The notes under the pieces: model-generated
Databases searched by the model: none
Told to the model about the DNA's origin: nothing
Seen by the model: the letters and a program-made list of their open reading frames with translations, nothing else
Position numbers and translations under genes: made by a program
Assembly (NCBI RefSeq): GCF_014384985.1
Contig: NZ_JACRSX010000002.1
Coordinates: 186,001-250,000 of the forward strand
Reading direction: 5' to 3'
Length of the DNA stretch: 64,000 nt
From: Jutongia huaianensis
Lineage (GTDB): Bacteria > Bacillota > Clostridia > Lachnospirales > Lachnospiraceae
Shown here: piece by piece, positions 41,717-50,327 of the stretch
How positions within the stretch are numbered: the stretch's first letter is position 1
How the letters are laid out: the number at the start of each line of letters is the position of its first letter

Positions 41717-42544
41717 TTAGGATTCTCTGGTGGTGTTGCGGTAACTGGTGGGTGTGGAACCTGTGTATCGTTTAAATTCTTTACAGAAATAGTTCAGATT
41801 ATGAAATCCCACATGCTCGCAGATCTCAGATACAGTCAGGGAAGAATGAGCCAGAAGTTCGCAGGCGTGGCGGAGGCGTACCTGGGTTATAAATGCCATA
41901 GGACGGGTGTTTAAGCATTCCCGGAACATACGGCACAGATGCTGCGGCGAGACGTGAAGCTGCTCGCAGAGCATAGACTGTGTGATCTCTGAGGCAAAAT
42001 GATGTTCAATATATTCAATCAGTGGTGTCAGTCTGCGGCGGTATTGTGCCGATTTCGGTGAGGAATGTTTCTTATATTGGCGGTAAAATTCAAATATAAA
42101 TTCATAGGTATAGGAAGCAGAGAAAAAGATGCTCTCTTTCGTATTGATCTGGAATGCCATATGGATCTTGTTGTGTATCTCATCAAGGGCTCCCAGATTA
42201 GTGATAGGAAAAATCCGGCATCGGTCAAAGCCAAACTCTTTTAAAAGTGCAAGTGTACCGTCTCCGAAGGGGACAAACCAGCGGACATCCCAGATATCTT
42301 TTGTGACAGCCTCGTAATAATGAGGCACATTTGCCGGAAGAAAAACAATGGAGTGTTCCGGAATGCTCCAGGTTTTTCCCTCTGTAATAAGTTTTCCTTT
42401 TCCTTTATTACTGTATAAAAACTGGGGGTAGGGATATCCATTTTCCCGGGGCGTAGGATATTGCCAGAGATGCATTCCCACGCTGATCGTATAAAAAGGT
42501 AAGTGCTCTACCGGTGTGATATCAGGATAGCAGATAAACCACAT
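41717..42544 (-). CDS. AraC family transcriptional regulator with cupin sensor domain
   Basis: The 275-residue protein has an N-terminal AraC-type cupin (about 10-150, with GKLITEGKTWSIPEHSIVFLP) and a C-terminal double helix-turn-helix (about 175-270, with ITQSMLCEQLHVSPQHLCRMF and SEICEHVGFHNLNYFCKEFK). It lies divergent to trpS, but no metabolic link is obvious; the ligand and target are unknown. AGGAGGAAACA precedes the ATG. 66 bases separate its stop from the start of the Crp-family gene, so read-through from this gene into Crp is plausible. Confidence 0.9.
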   Translation of the reverse strand: MWFICYPDITPVEHLPFYTISVGMHLWQYPTPRENGYPYPQFLYSNKGKGKLITEGKTWSIPEHSIVFLPANVPHYYEAVTKDIWDVRWFVPFGDGTLALLKEFGFDRCRIFPITNLGALDEIHNKIHMAFQINTKESIFFSASYTYEFIFEFYRQYKKHSSPKSAQYRRRLTPLIEYIEHHFASEITQSMLCEQLHVSPQHLCRMFRECLNTRPMAFITQVRLRHACELLAHSSLTVSEICEHVGFHNLNYFCKEFKRYTGSTPTSYRNTTRES

Positions 42545-42716
42545 AATTGTTTCCTCCTAAAAGAATGTTCATTTTGTTCAATTTTGATAATATCATTAAT
42601 TGTACTGAATATCAAATGTATGTAAGATTGATATATATCGAAGGAAAAAATTGTGAAATGTTGAATGGTAACCGGATATCAGAAGAAAACCATGAAGCTG
42701 AAGTTTTAGGAGATTT

Positions 42717-42745
42717 TTGACACATCCTTCATTTCCATATATAAT
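42717..42745 (+). promoter_or_regulatory. Consensus sigma-A promoter of trpS
   Basis: TTGACA (42717-42722) and TATAAT (42740-42745) match the consensus at all 12 positions with a 17-base spacer. The leader of about 100 bases shows no T-box core. The remaining upstream part (42545-42716) is AT-rich with no other clear element. Confidence 0.9.
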
Positions 42746-42849
42746 GGAGAGAAAGCACATTTCAGATGGAGAAAGATGAAAAGGGATGAACGGCAGCCGA
42801 AGGTATTTGGATGACCGTAGGTGCTTTGGAATGGAGGAGACAAGACAAT

Positions 42850-43911
42850 ATGAAACAGGTTATTTTGACCGGAGACCGTCCGACGGGGCGTCTTCATGTA
42901 GGACATTATGTAGGTTCCCTGAAGGAGCGTGTAAGATTACAGAATTCAGGAGACTTTGATGAGATTTATATCATGATCGCAGACGCACAGGCACTTACCG
43001 ACAATGCAGAGCATCCGGAAAAGGTGCGGAGCAATATTATGCAGGTTGCGCTGGACTATCTGGCATGTGGACTGGATCCGGAGAAGTCAACGATCTTTAT
43101 TCAGTCGATGGTACCGGAACTGACCGAGCTGACCTTTTATTATATGAATCTGGTAACAGTGGCGAGAGTACAGAGAAATCCAACGGTAAAGGCGGAGATT
43201 AAATTCAGAAATTTTGAGGCAAGTATTCCGGTAGGATTTTTCTGTTATCCGATCAGCCAGGCTGCAGATATTACAGCATTCCGTGCAACGGTTGTTCCGG
43301 CAGGAGAGGATCAGATGCCGATGATTGAGCAGTGTAAGGAGATCGTGCACAAGTTTAATTCTGTGTATGGCGAAACGCTTACCGATCCGAAGATTGTTCT
43401 TCCGGACAATTCCGCATGCCTGCGTCTGCCGGGTATTGATGGCAAGGCAAAGATGAGCAAATCTCTCGGCAACTGTATTTATCTGTCGGAGGAGCCGGAG
43501 GACATCAAGAAAAAGGTAATGTCCATGTATACCGATCCAAATCATATCCGTGTGGAGGATCCGGGTCAGATTGAAGGCAATACAGTATTTACTTATCTGG
43601 ATGCATTTTGCAAGCCGGAGTATTTTGAGGAATTCCTTCCGGATTATAAGAGCCTTGATGAGTTGAAGGAACACTACAGCCGTGGTGGTCTGGGAGATGT
43701 TAAGGTCAAGAAATTCTTGAATAATGTGATGCAGACAGAGCTGGCACCAATCCGTGAACGCCGCCAGATGTGGGAGAAACGTCTGCCGGATGTTTATGAT
43801 ATCCTCAAAGAGGGAAGTAAAAAGGCAGAGGCGGTTGCAGCACAGACGCTTGCAGATGTACGTCATGCAATGCGGATTGACTATTTTGTAGATGATAATT
43901 TATTGAAATAA
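42850..43911 (+). CDS. trpS: Tryptophanyl-tRNA synthetase
   Basis: The 353-residue class I synthetase charges tRNA-Trp. The HIGH motif reads HVGH in GRLHVGHYVGSL near residue 15, and KMSKS is present in GKAKMSKSLGNC near residue 203. SMVPELTEL and AGEDQMPMIEQ are typical of TrpRS. The start is ATG 42850 with GGAGGAG upstream; a frame open to 42811 has no better site. A perfect-consensus promoter precedes it and a terminator follows 7 bases after the stop, so it is a single-gene unit. Confidence 0.96.
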   Translation: MKQVILTGDRPTGRLHVGHYVGSLKERVRLQNSGDFDEIYIMIADAQALTDNAEHPEKVRSNIMQVALDYLACGLDPEKSTIFIQSMVPELTELTFYYMNLVTVARVQRNPTVKAEIKFRNFEASIPVGFFCYPISQAADITAFRATVVPAGEDQMPMIEQCKEIVHKFNSVYGETLTDPKIVLPDNSACLRLPGIDGKAKMSKSLGNCIYLSEEPEDIKKKVMSMYTDPNHIRVEDPGQIEGNTVFTYLDAFCKPEYFEEFLPDYKSLDELKEHYSRGGLGDVKVKKFLNNVMQTELAPIRERRQMWEKRLPDVYDILKEGSKKAEAVAAQTLADVRHAMRIDYFVDDNLLK

Positions 43912-44190
<279 letters not shown>

Positions 44191-44218
44191 CAAGAGATAA
44201 AACTGAAGTTGGTGGATT

Positions 44219-45751
44219 ATGAAAGTAAATGGGAGAGAACGCTGTATAGGCTGTATGAAGCTGCTGGATGCAGATGGAAAATGTCCACATTGTGGATTTT
44301 TACAGGCTGGTTATGAGCCGATCCCGCGCTGTCTGCGGCCGGGTACATATCTGAAGGATCGATATATGCTTGGACGTGTACTGGGAGAGGGGAGCTTTGG
44401 TATCAGCTATATTGCATGGGATTGTCTGCTGGATACTGTAGTGGCGATCAAAGAATATTTTCCGGCCAGTCTCGTCAGCAGACATGTCAGTGAAGACGGA
44501 GATCGCAATGTATACATCTACGAGAAGGCAGAAAAGCAGAAATATCAGGAAAGTCTGGAAAAATATCTTGGAGAGGCCAAGAGTTTGTCTGCATTTTATG
44601 ATCTGGATGGTATTGTATCCGTAAGGGATTTTTTTTATGAGAATAATACGGCGTATATCATTATGGGGTATGTGGATGGCGTCAGTGTCAAGGAATATGT
44701 AGAAAAAAACGGTCCGATTGAAGGAGAGAAGCTCTTAAATATGCTGGAGCCGGTGATCTGTTCCCTGATGAAGGTTCATCAGACCGGGGTTTTACACAGG
44801 GATATCAGTCCGGACAATATTCTGCTGACACGGGATGAACGTCTTGTTCTGATTGATTTTGGAGCAGCCCGCAGAGAAAATATCAATATGACCAGAAGCA
44901 TGACTGTGGTGTTTAAGCGGGGATTTTCACCGGAGGAACAGTACCGGACCAGAGGCAGGCAGGGAGCCTGGACGGACGTGTATGCACTATGTGCAACGGT
45001 TTATTACGCATTGACCGGAAAAACTCCGGATGAATCCATTCAGAGAATGCTGGAGGATGATATGCCATCTCTGATGGATATGTCGGAGCTGTCATTGGGC
45101 CTGCCACAGAAGAAAGCGTTGATGAAGGGGCTTACTGTGGATTTTCATCACCGTTATCAGACCATGGGAGAATTATATCGGGGGTTGTATCAGGAGGAAG
45201 AGAAACGATTTCTCTTTGGCCGTTACTGGAAGGTGGCCGGAGTCACTGCAGGCATCGTGATTCTGGCTGTGGCGGCAGGCTTTCCGGGGTCAGGGGGACG
45301 CAGTACCAAAATAATGCCGGCTGCTTCACCGGCTGTGGTACAGACAGCAGAAGCGTCTGTTACAGCGGTTCCTTTTACCACCGGCATTCAGGAATATAAA
45401 ATGGCCAGCTTTACCGGAATGAAAAAGAAAGCGGCCGCCGGGAAGCTGAAACGGCAGGACAAATCAATTTCGATCCAATGGATCTATAAATACAGCGATA
45501 AGGTGAAAAAGGGAAAAATCATTTCGCAGAGTATTGCAAAAGGGACGAAATATTCTGAGGGAACGTATCAGAAAATAGTATTTACTGTCAGCAAAGGTAA
45601 AAAGAAGGTTTCCGTGTCGGCAAAGACCAAAGCTACGGCACAGATAAGAACAAGTGCCCCGACACAGGCAGCACCCCGTAAAAATACTACGACCTCATCC
45701 AAAAAGCAGACGGGAAAGAGCGGTATCGAGTTTGAGGGAGCGATTCCGTAA
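44219..45751 (+). CDS. Serine/threonine protein kinase with zinc ribbon and PASTA domain
   Basis: The 510-residue protein begins with a zinc ribbon (C9, C12, C22, C25). The Hanks-type kinase domain (about 45-320) has LGEGSFGISY (glycine loop, residues 55-64), VAIKEYF (lysine), VLHRDISPDNIL (catalytic loop) and LIDFGAAR (metal loop). A single membrane helix (about 338-355) follows, then a Thr/Ser-rich extracellular part with one PASTA-like module (TGMKKKAAAGK to VFTVSKGKKK, about 400-465). The kinase is inside and PASTA outside, so it can sense cell-wall fragments. The zinc ribbon at the N-terminus is unusual for PrkC-type kinases. The 469-residue unknown gene follows 32 bases later. Confidence 0.92.
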   Translation: MKVNGRERCIGCMKLLDADGKCPHCGFLQAGYEPIPRCLRPGTYLKDRYMLGRVLGEGSFGISYIAWDCLLDTVVAIKEYFPASLVSRHVSEDGDRNVYIYEKAEKQKYQESLEKYLGEAKSLSAFYDLDGIVSVRDFFYENNTAYIIMGYVDGVSVKEYVEKNGPIEGEKLLNMLEPVICSLMKVHQTGVLHRDISPDNILLTRDERLVLIDFGAARRENINMTRSMTVVFKRGFSPEEQYRTRGRQGAWTDVYALCATVYYALTGKTPDESIQRMLEDDMPSLMDMSELSLGLPQKKALMKGLTVDFHHRYQTMGELYRGLYQEEEKRFLFGRYWKVAGVTAGIVILAVAAGFPGSGGRSTKIMPAASPAVVQTAEASVTAVPFTTGIQEYKMASFTGMKKKAAAGKLKRQDKSISIQWIYKYSDKVKKGKIISQSIAKGTKYSEGTYQKIVFTVSKGKKKVSVSAKTKATAQIRTSAPTQAAPRKNTTTSSKKQTGKSGIEFEGAIP

Positions 45752-45783
45752 AGATAAAACAATATGAATAATAGGAGAAAACA

Positions 45784-47193
45784 ATGGGAACGCATAGAAA
45801 AACATTTACTATGGCTTTATTAAATATAAAACGAGAGAAGCAGTTTCAGGATTTTACGGACTTTATTATGGAAAAGCTGAATATTGCGGGGGATGGTGAA
45901 ATTACAGACGATATGCGCAAAAGTGCATACCGGGCGTTTCGGACCCGGACCGGCAAAGAAGATTTTGCAACGCTTCCAACCATACGAAAATGGTTTGGAA
46001 TTGGCGGTACGGCAGTACCGGACCGGGAGCAGGTATATCAGATCTGTATGGCTATGGGACTGTCTATGGAGGATTGTCAGGAATATCTTGTTTATGGAAT
46101 CCATGAGCCGGCATTTCAGGTAAACGATTACCGGGAAGTGATATTGGTTTATGGTCTCGAAAATAAAAAGAATTATCAGGAATGTCAGGAGATGATCCGG
46201 GATTTCGAAGAGAGATTAAGCCATGTTATGACATTTGAACAAACCTGCGGTACACAGACATTGATGGGAGAATTTCAAGGGAGAAAAAATCTGCCCTGGG
46301 AAGAATTCCGGGAATGGATGATGGAGAATGCAGCCAGTTTTAAAGGCTACAGCAAGACAACACTGGATTATTTCCGAAAATACAAAAAGCTTATTTTGCA
46401 GTACGCCAAAAAGGATGCCCAGGAGGAACTGGAACGTCTGTTATCGGAAACAGATTATGCAGTATGGTGTCAGAGAAGACTGCTAAATCCACAGCATTAT
46501 CAGAAGAATGTCCGTAAGTATGTGAATGCGCAGTCCAAGGGAAAGAAAAGAAACCTGTCGGATGGCTTAAAGGCGAGTATTACCGAGCTTTGTTCCCTGG
46601 CATATACGGAGAAGGAATCCAATGCCAGACTTTTGTCTGAGGTGTTTCAGACTGAGGGAGAGGGAGCTGAGGAGGCTCCGGAGTTTCAGTCGGTGAATTC
46701 CATGACGGAGAAGCATTTGTCGGATCTTTTAAATGTGCCGCTTCATAAAGAACGCTTTTTTCGGACCCGACAGGCAGAACTGACTCTTTCTAATCTGGCT
46801 GATGAAGATAAGTGTCCGGAGTGGATCATACAGCTGCAGCGGGAATATGGACGGAGACCGCAGGAGCTTCGTACGGCAGGGGAGGCAAAGAGGTGGCTTA
46901 CACAATACCGGCGGGAAAATAAACGTCGTTGTCTTCAGATACAGCGAGAGGATATTCTGCCGTTAATTATGTATGTGGCACAGCACAGATATCTGGATAT
47001 GATTGGCCAGGATATGTCTGCTTACAAGCAGAAGGATGCATTGGAGATGTTTAAGGTGCTGGCGGATTCTACCCTTGCGGCGTGTAATATGGGCCGCCTG
47101 AATCAAAACTATGAGCTGGATGCGGTGTTATGTGCCTGCTATCAACAGGAAGAGATGTTTGGTTATGCGGAGCTGCTGGAGTTAAGCAATTAG
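45784..47193 (+). CDS. Unknown 469-residue cytosolic protein, likely partner of the kinase
   Basis: The protein has no signal peptide or membrane segment and no motif I recognise. The N-terminus (about 20-110) is helical and includes TIRKWFGIGG and a run resembling a helix-turn-helix: REQVYQICMAMGLSMEDCQE. The centre and C-terminus are highly charged, helical and rich in Arg, Gln and Glu, with two basic patches near residues 245-265 and 375-395. It follows the kinase gene by 32 bases with AGGAG before the start, so the two are probably co-expressed; it may be a substrate or adaptor of the kinase, which is inference. The next gene has its own promoter. Confidence 0.75.
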   Translation: MGTHRKTFTMALLNIKREKQFQDFTDFIMEKLNIAGDGEITDDMRKSAYRAFRTRTGKEDFATLPTIRKWFGIGGTAVPDREQVYQICMAMGLSMEDCQEYLVYGIHEPAFQVNDYREVILVYGLENKKNYQECQEMIRDFEERLSHVMTFEQTCGTQTLMGEFQGRKNLPWEEFREWMMENAASFKGYSKTTLDYFRKYKKLILQYAKKDAQEELERLLSETDYAVWCQRRLLNPQHYQKNVRKYVNAQSKGKKRNLSDGLKASITELCSLAYTEKESNARLLSEVFQTEGEGAEEAPEFQSVNSMTEKHLSDLLNVPLHKERFFRTRQAELTLSNLADEDKCPEWIIQLQREYGRRPQELRTAGEAKRWLTQYRRENKRRCLQIQREDILPLIMYVAQHRYLDMIGQDMSAYKQKDALEMFKVLADSTLAACNMGRLNQNYELDAVLCACYQQEEMFGYAELLELSN

Positions 47194-47235
47194 ACGGCTT
47201 ATTTTTTCAACAAGAGTGTGGATGGCAGCAGGTCA

Positions 47236-47263
47236 TTGACAAAGTTTTAATTATGTGTATAAT
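47236..47263 (+). promoter_or_regulatory. Sigma-A promoter of the thiamine-precursor transport operon
   Basis: TTGACA (47236-47241) and TATAAT (47258-47263) are 16 bases apart. The leader of about 65 bases has no TPP riboswitch (CTGAGA core not seen). Confidence 0.75.
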
Positions 47264-47332
47264 TTTAGCAGAAATTCTGGAAGAAATTTATAGAAAATGT
47301 ATTCCATGACATATTATGAAAGGAAAAAAATC

Positions 47333-47629
47333 ATGAACGCAAGTGTAGCAATTCAGGTATTACCAAATGTAACAGATGATGAGGAAGTGATCCGTATTGT
47401 AGATGAGGTGATCGCTTATATTAAAAGCTTTGGGCTTTCCACATCTGTGGGTCCTTTTGAGACAACTATAGAAGGAGATTATGATCAGCTCATGGAGATC
47501 GTAGCGGGATGTCAGAAGGTTGCGATTGCAGCCGGTGGATGTGATCAGATATCTACTTATGTCAAAATTGTATACAAACCGGAGGGTGAGGTACTGAGTA
47601 TTGAAAAGAAAGTTACAAAGCATCACTAA
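47333..47629 (+). CDS. Thiamine-binding protein (MTH1187/YkoF-like, DUF77)
   Basis: The 98-residue protein is a small ferredoxin-like domain of the MTH1187/YkoF class: MNASVAIQVLPNVTDDEEVI at the start, then GPFETTIEGDYDQLMEIV, and VKIVYKP near residue 80. Such proteins bind thiamine or HMP and accompany thiamine-precursor transporters. Here it precedes an ABC permease with which it overlaps by 29 bases. Start 47333 follows GAAAGGAA; in-frame positions upstream lack a ribosome site. Confidence 0.85.
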   Translation: MNASVAIQVLPNVTDDEEVIRIVDEVIAYIKSFGLSTSVGPFETTIEGDYDQLMEIVAGCQKVAIAAGGCDQISTYVKIVYKPEGEVLSIEKKVTKHH

Positions 47630-48395
47630 TGCACTAATTCCGGCATCAGCAGTGATTCTGCTGCTGATCATCTGGCAGGTATTATGTCTGGCGGGGGTAC
47701 TTCCGGGATATATGCTTCCGTCGCCGTGGCAGGTAGTTCAGGCATTTGTAAAGGATTTTCCATTGATGGCGGGGCATATGTGGACCACGCTTTTTGAGGC
47801 GTTTGCCGGGCTGGGGATAGGAATTGTCATGGGATTTGTTGTGGCATTTTTGATGCAGCGGTTTCACGCACTTTATCGGGCATTTTATCCGATCCTGGTG
47901 ATCACACAGACGATCCCGACGCTGGCAATCGCACCACTTCTGGTGCTGTGGCTGGGATATAACACAGCGCCAAAGATTACTCTGGTTGTGATCATGACAT
48001 TTTTCCCGATCACTGTGGGATTGTTAGATGGCTTTAAGGAGGCAGATCCTGATGCGGTACGTCTGCTGCAGGCGATGGGAGCATCCAAAACACAGATATT
48101 TTTCCATATTATGCTGCCATCCGGACTGGGGCATTTTTTTGCCGGTCTGAGAATGTCTGTTTCCTATGCTGTGGTGGGGGCAGTAGTGGCGGAATGGCTG
48201 GGCGGTTTTTCCGGTCTCGGTGTCTATATGACAAGGGTAAAAAAGTCTTATGCCTATGACAGAATGTTTGCAGTCATCTTTTTGATCACGGCTATCAGTA
48301 TCCTGTTGATGAAGCTTGTGGATATAGTTCAGTATTTTGTGATGCCCTGGAAAAGGGATGACAGATCAAAAACGAAAATGGAGGAATATAAATGA
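47601..48395 (+). CDS. ABC transporter permease (HMP/thiamine-precursor type)
   Basis: The 264-residue permease has six hydrophobic segments and the EAA motif EADPDAVRLLQAMGASKTQI near residue 150. It begins with TTG inside the preceding gene, which overlaps by 29 bases, so translation is coupled. It forms the transporter with the substrate-binding and ATPase genes that follow and most resembles the ThiX/SsuC/TauC group. Substrate is inferred from its binding protein. Confidence 0.9.
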   Translation: MKRKLQSITNALIPASAVILLLIIWQVLCLAGVLPGYMLPSPWQVVQAFVKDFPLMAGHMWTTLFEAFAGLGIGIVMGFVVAFLMQRFHALYRAFYPILVITQTIPTLAIAPLLVLWLGYNTAPKITLVVIMTFFPITVGLLDGFKEADPDAVRLLQAMGASKTQIFFHIMLPSGLGHFFAGLRMSVSYAVVGAVVAEWLGGFSGLGVYMTRVKKSYAYDRMFAVIFLITAISILLMKLVDIVQYFVMPWKRDDRSKTKMEEYK

Positions 48396-49408
48396 AAAAG
48401 TTTATGGCGGTCATGTTGTCAGCATGTATGGCCTTTTCTCTTTGTGCCTGCGGAAATACCGCTACAGAGAGAAATTCTGATGCAACAGCCGAAAAATCAA
48501 CAAAGAATTCAAAGAAGATAACTATGGTCCTGGACTGGACTCCCAATACCAATCACACAGGTATTTATGTAGCACAGGAAAAGGGATATTTTAAAGAGGC
48601 CGGACTGGATGTATCGGTAATACAGCCGCCGGATAATGGAGCAACGGATCTTGTGGCATCCGGTGGAGCGGAGTTTGGAATTGATTTTCAGGATACTCTC
48701 GCTGCAGCTTTCAGCAGTGACAGTCCATTGCCGGTGACTGCGGTGGCTGCAATTTTACAGCATAATACTTCCGGATTAATCTCATTAAAAAAGAAGGGGA
48801 TTGACAGTCCGGGGAAGCTGGAGGGGCATTCCTATGCAACGTGGGATTCTCCGATTGAACAGGCGGTTCTGAAAAATGTGGTAGAAAAGGATGGGGGAGA
48901 TTTCAGCAGGGTGAAATTAATCTCCACTTATGTTGAGGATATTGTAGCGGCACTTCATGCGGATATTGAATCGGTGTGGATTTATTACGGCTGGGATGGT
49001 GTGAAATGCGATATGGAAGGTCTTTCCACAAATTTCCTGCCATTTGCGGATATGAATCCAACCTTCGATTATTATAGTCCGGTGATCATTGGCAACAATG
49101 ATTATATGAAGAAAAATCCGGATACCACAAAGGCATTTTTATCTGCGGTCAAAAAGGGGTATGAATATGCGGCCGGGAATCCGTCAGATGCAGCAGATAT
49201 TTTGCTGAAGGCAGTACCGGAGCTGGATGAGAAGCTGGTACAGAAAAGTCAGGAATATCTGAGTAAACAGTATATTGCCGATGCGGCACAGTGGGGCGAG
49301 ATCGATGCGAACCGCTGGAATGGTTTTTATCAGTGGCTCAATGAAAATAAGCTGGTGGATAATGCATTGGATGAAAATGCCGGATTTACTATGGATTATT
49401 TGAAGTAG
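48392..49408 (+). CDS. ABC transporter substrate-binding lipoprotein (ThiY/NMT1-like, HMP)
   Basis: The 338-residue protein has a lipoprotein signal (MKKFMAVMLSACMAFSLCAC, lipobox LCAC with Cys20). The NMT1/THI5-like domain follows. LDWTPNTNHTGIYVAQEKGY near residue 50 is the ThiY fingerprint, and the FGIDFQD and QHNTSGLISL strands match. It presents 4-amino-5-hydroxymethyl-2-methylpyrimidine (HMP) or a thiamine breakdown product to the permease. Its start overlaps the permease stop (ATGA). Substrate assignment is by family. Confidence 0.9.
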   Translation: MKKFMAVMLSACMAFSLCACGNTATERNSDATAEKSTKNSKKITMVLDWTPNTNHTGIYVAQEKGYFKEAGLDVSVIQPPDNGATDLVASGGAEFGIDFQDTLAAAFSSDSPLPVTAVAAILQHNTSGLISLKKKGIDSPGKLEGHSYATWDSPIEQAVLKNVVEKDGGDFSRVKLISTYVEDIVAALHADIESVWIYYGWDGVKCDMEGLSTNFLPFADMNPTFDYYSPVIIGNNDYMKKNPDTTKAFLSAVKKGYEYAAGNPSDAADILLKAVPELDEKLVQKSQEYLSKQYIADAAQWGEIDANRWNGFYQWLNENKLVDNALDENAGFTMDYLK

Positions 49409-49468
49409 CCGGCAATTTTGTGTCTGCAGCCCCCTATATGCGGGCTGGGAAAGGGATGTAGAAGTAAG

Positions 49469-50233
49469 ATGAGGCTTGTTGTGGAAAATGTGTCGAAATC
49501 TTTTGGAGACAAAAAAGTACTGGAATCCGTTTCATTGACGCTGGAGGAAGGAGAGATCGTCTGTATTCTGGGTGCCAGCGGAGTTGGAAAAAGTACATTG
49601 TTCCACATTATTTCGGGGCTGTTGATGCCCGATGAGGGCAGAGTGCTTCTGGACGGAGAGGATGTGACTGGAAAGCCGGGGAAGATCAGCTATATGCTGC
49701 AGAAGGATATGATGCTTCCGTACAAAACTGTTTTGGATAATGTGGCACTTCCGTTGATAATCAAAAAAACGTCAGGGGAGGGGAAGATTTGGCCCTGGAG
49801 ACGCATAAGAACAGCGAGAGAGAAAGCAGCAGCTTATTTTGAGGAGTTTGGTCTTTCCGGATATGAAAAGAAATATCCGGCTCAGCTGTCGGGAGGCATG
49901 CGTCAGAGAGCCGCGTTGTTGCGGACGTATCTGTTTTCACAGGAGGTTGCGCTGCTGGATGAGCCCTTTAGTGCACTGGATACTATTACCAAGGGGAAAA
50001 TGCACCAGTGGTATTTATCAATTATGGAAGAAATCCATATGTCAACGCTGTTCATTACCCATGATATGGATGAGGCAATTATATTGTCTGACCGGATCTA
50101 TATTCTGGGAGGGACACCGGCTGTGATACAGGATGAGATCACAGTGTCAGGAAAGAAGCCGGGAGCAGAGGAGTTTAAGATCTCTCCGGAATTTTTGGAA
50201 TATAAAAAAAGAATTCTGGAATATATACAATAA
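49469..50233 (+). CDS. ABC transporter ATP-binding protein (ThiZ-like)
   Basis: The 254-residue ATPase has Walker A GASGVGKST near residue 37, the Q-loop MLQKDMMLP, the signature LSGGMRQRAALLR near residue 140, Walker B VALLDEPFSALD and an H-loop THDMDEA. It completes the HMP transporter. Start 49469 gives a standard N-terminus (MRLVVENVSKSFG); an upstream TTG frame at 49418 adds 17 unrelated residues. The ribosome site is weak. A terminator follows. Confidence 0.93.
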   Translation: MRLVVENVSKSFGDKKVLESVSLTLEEGEIVCILGASGVGKSTLFHIISGLLMPDEGRVLLDGEDVTGKPGKISYMLQKDMMLPYKTVLDNVALPLIIKKTSGEGKIWPWRRIRTAREKAAAYFEEFGLSGYEKKYPAQLSGGMRQRAALLRTYLFSQEVALLDEPFSALDTITKGKMHQWYLSIMEEIHMSTLFITHDMDEAIILSDRIYILGGTPAVIQDEITVSGKKPGAEEFKISPEFLEYKKRILEYIQ

Positions 50234-50247
50234 AATGTGAATGAATA

Positions 50248-50303
50248 AAGGCTGAGAGAGTTGCAGAGTGAATGAAAGTTCACCGGGACTGTCTCAGTCT
50301 TTT
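50248..50303 (+). terminator. Terminator after the HMP transporter operon
   Basis: AAGGCTGAGAGAG (from 50248) pairs with CTGTCTCAGTCTT (50289-50301), with an inner GTGAA/TTCAC hairpin, and four T follow. Its U tract is short, so efficiency is uncertain. Confidence 0.55.
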
Positions 50304-50327
50304 GGATTATGGATTTATTTGCAATGG

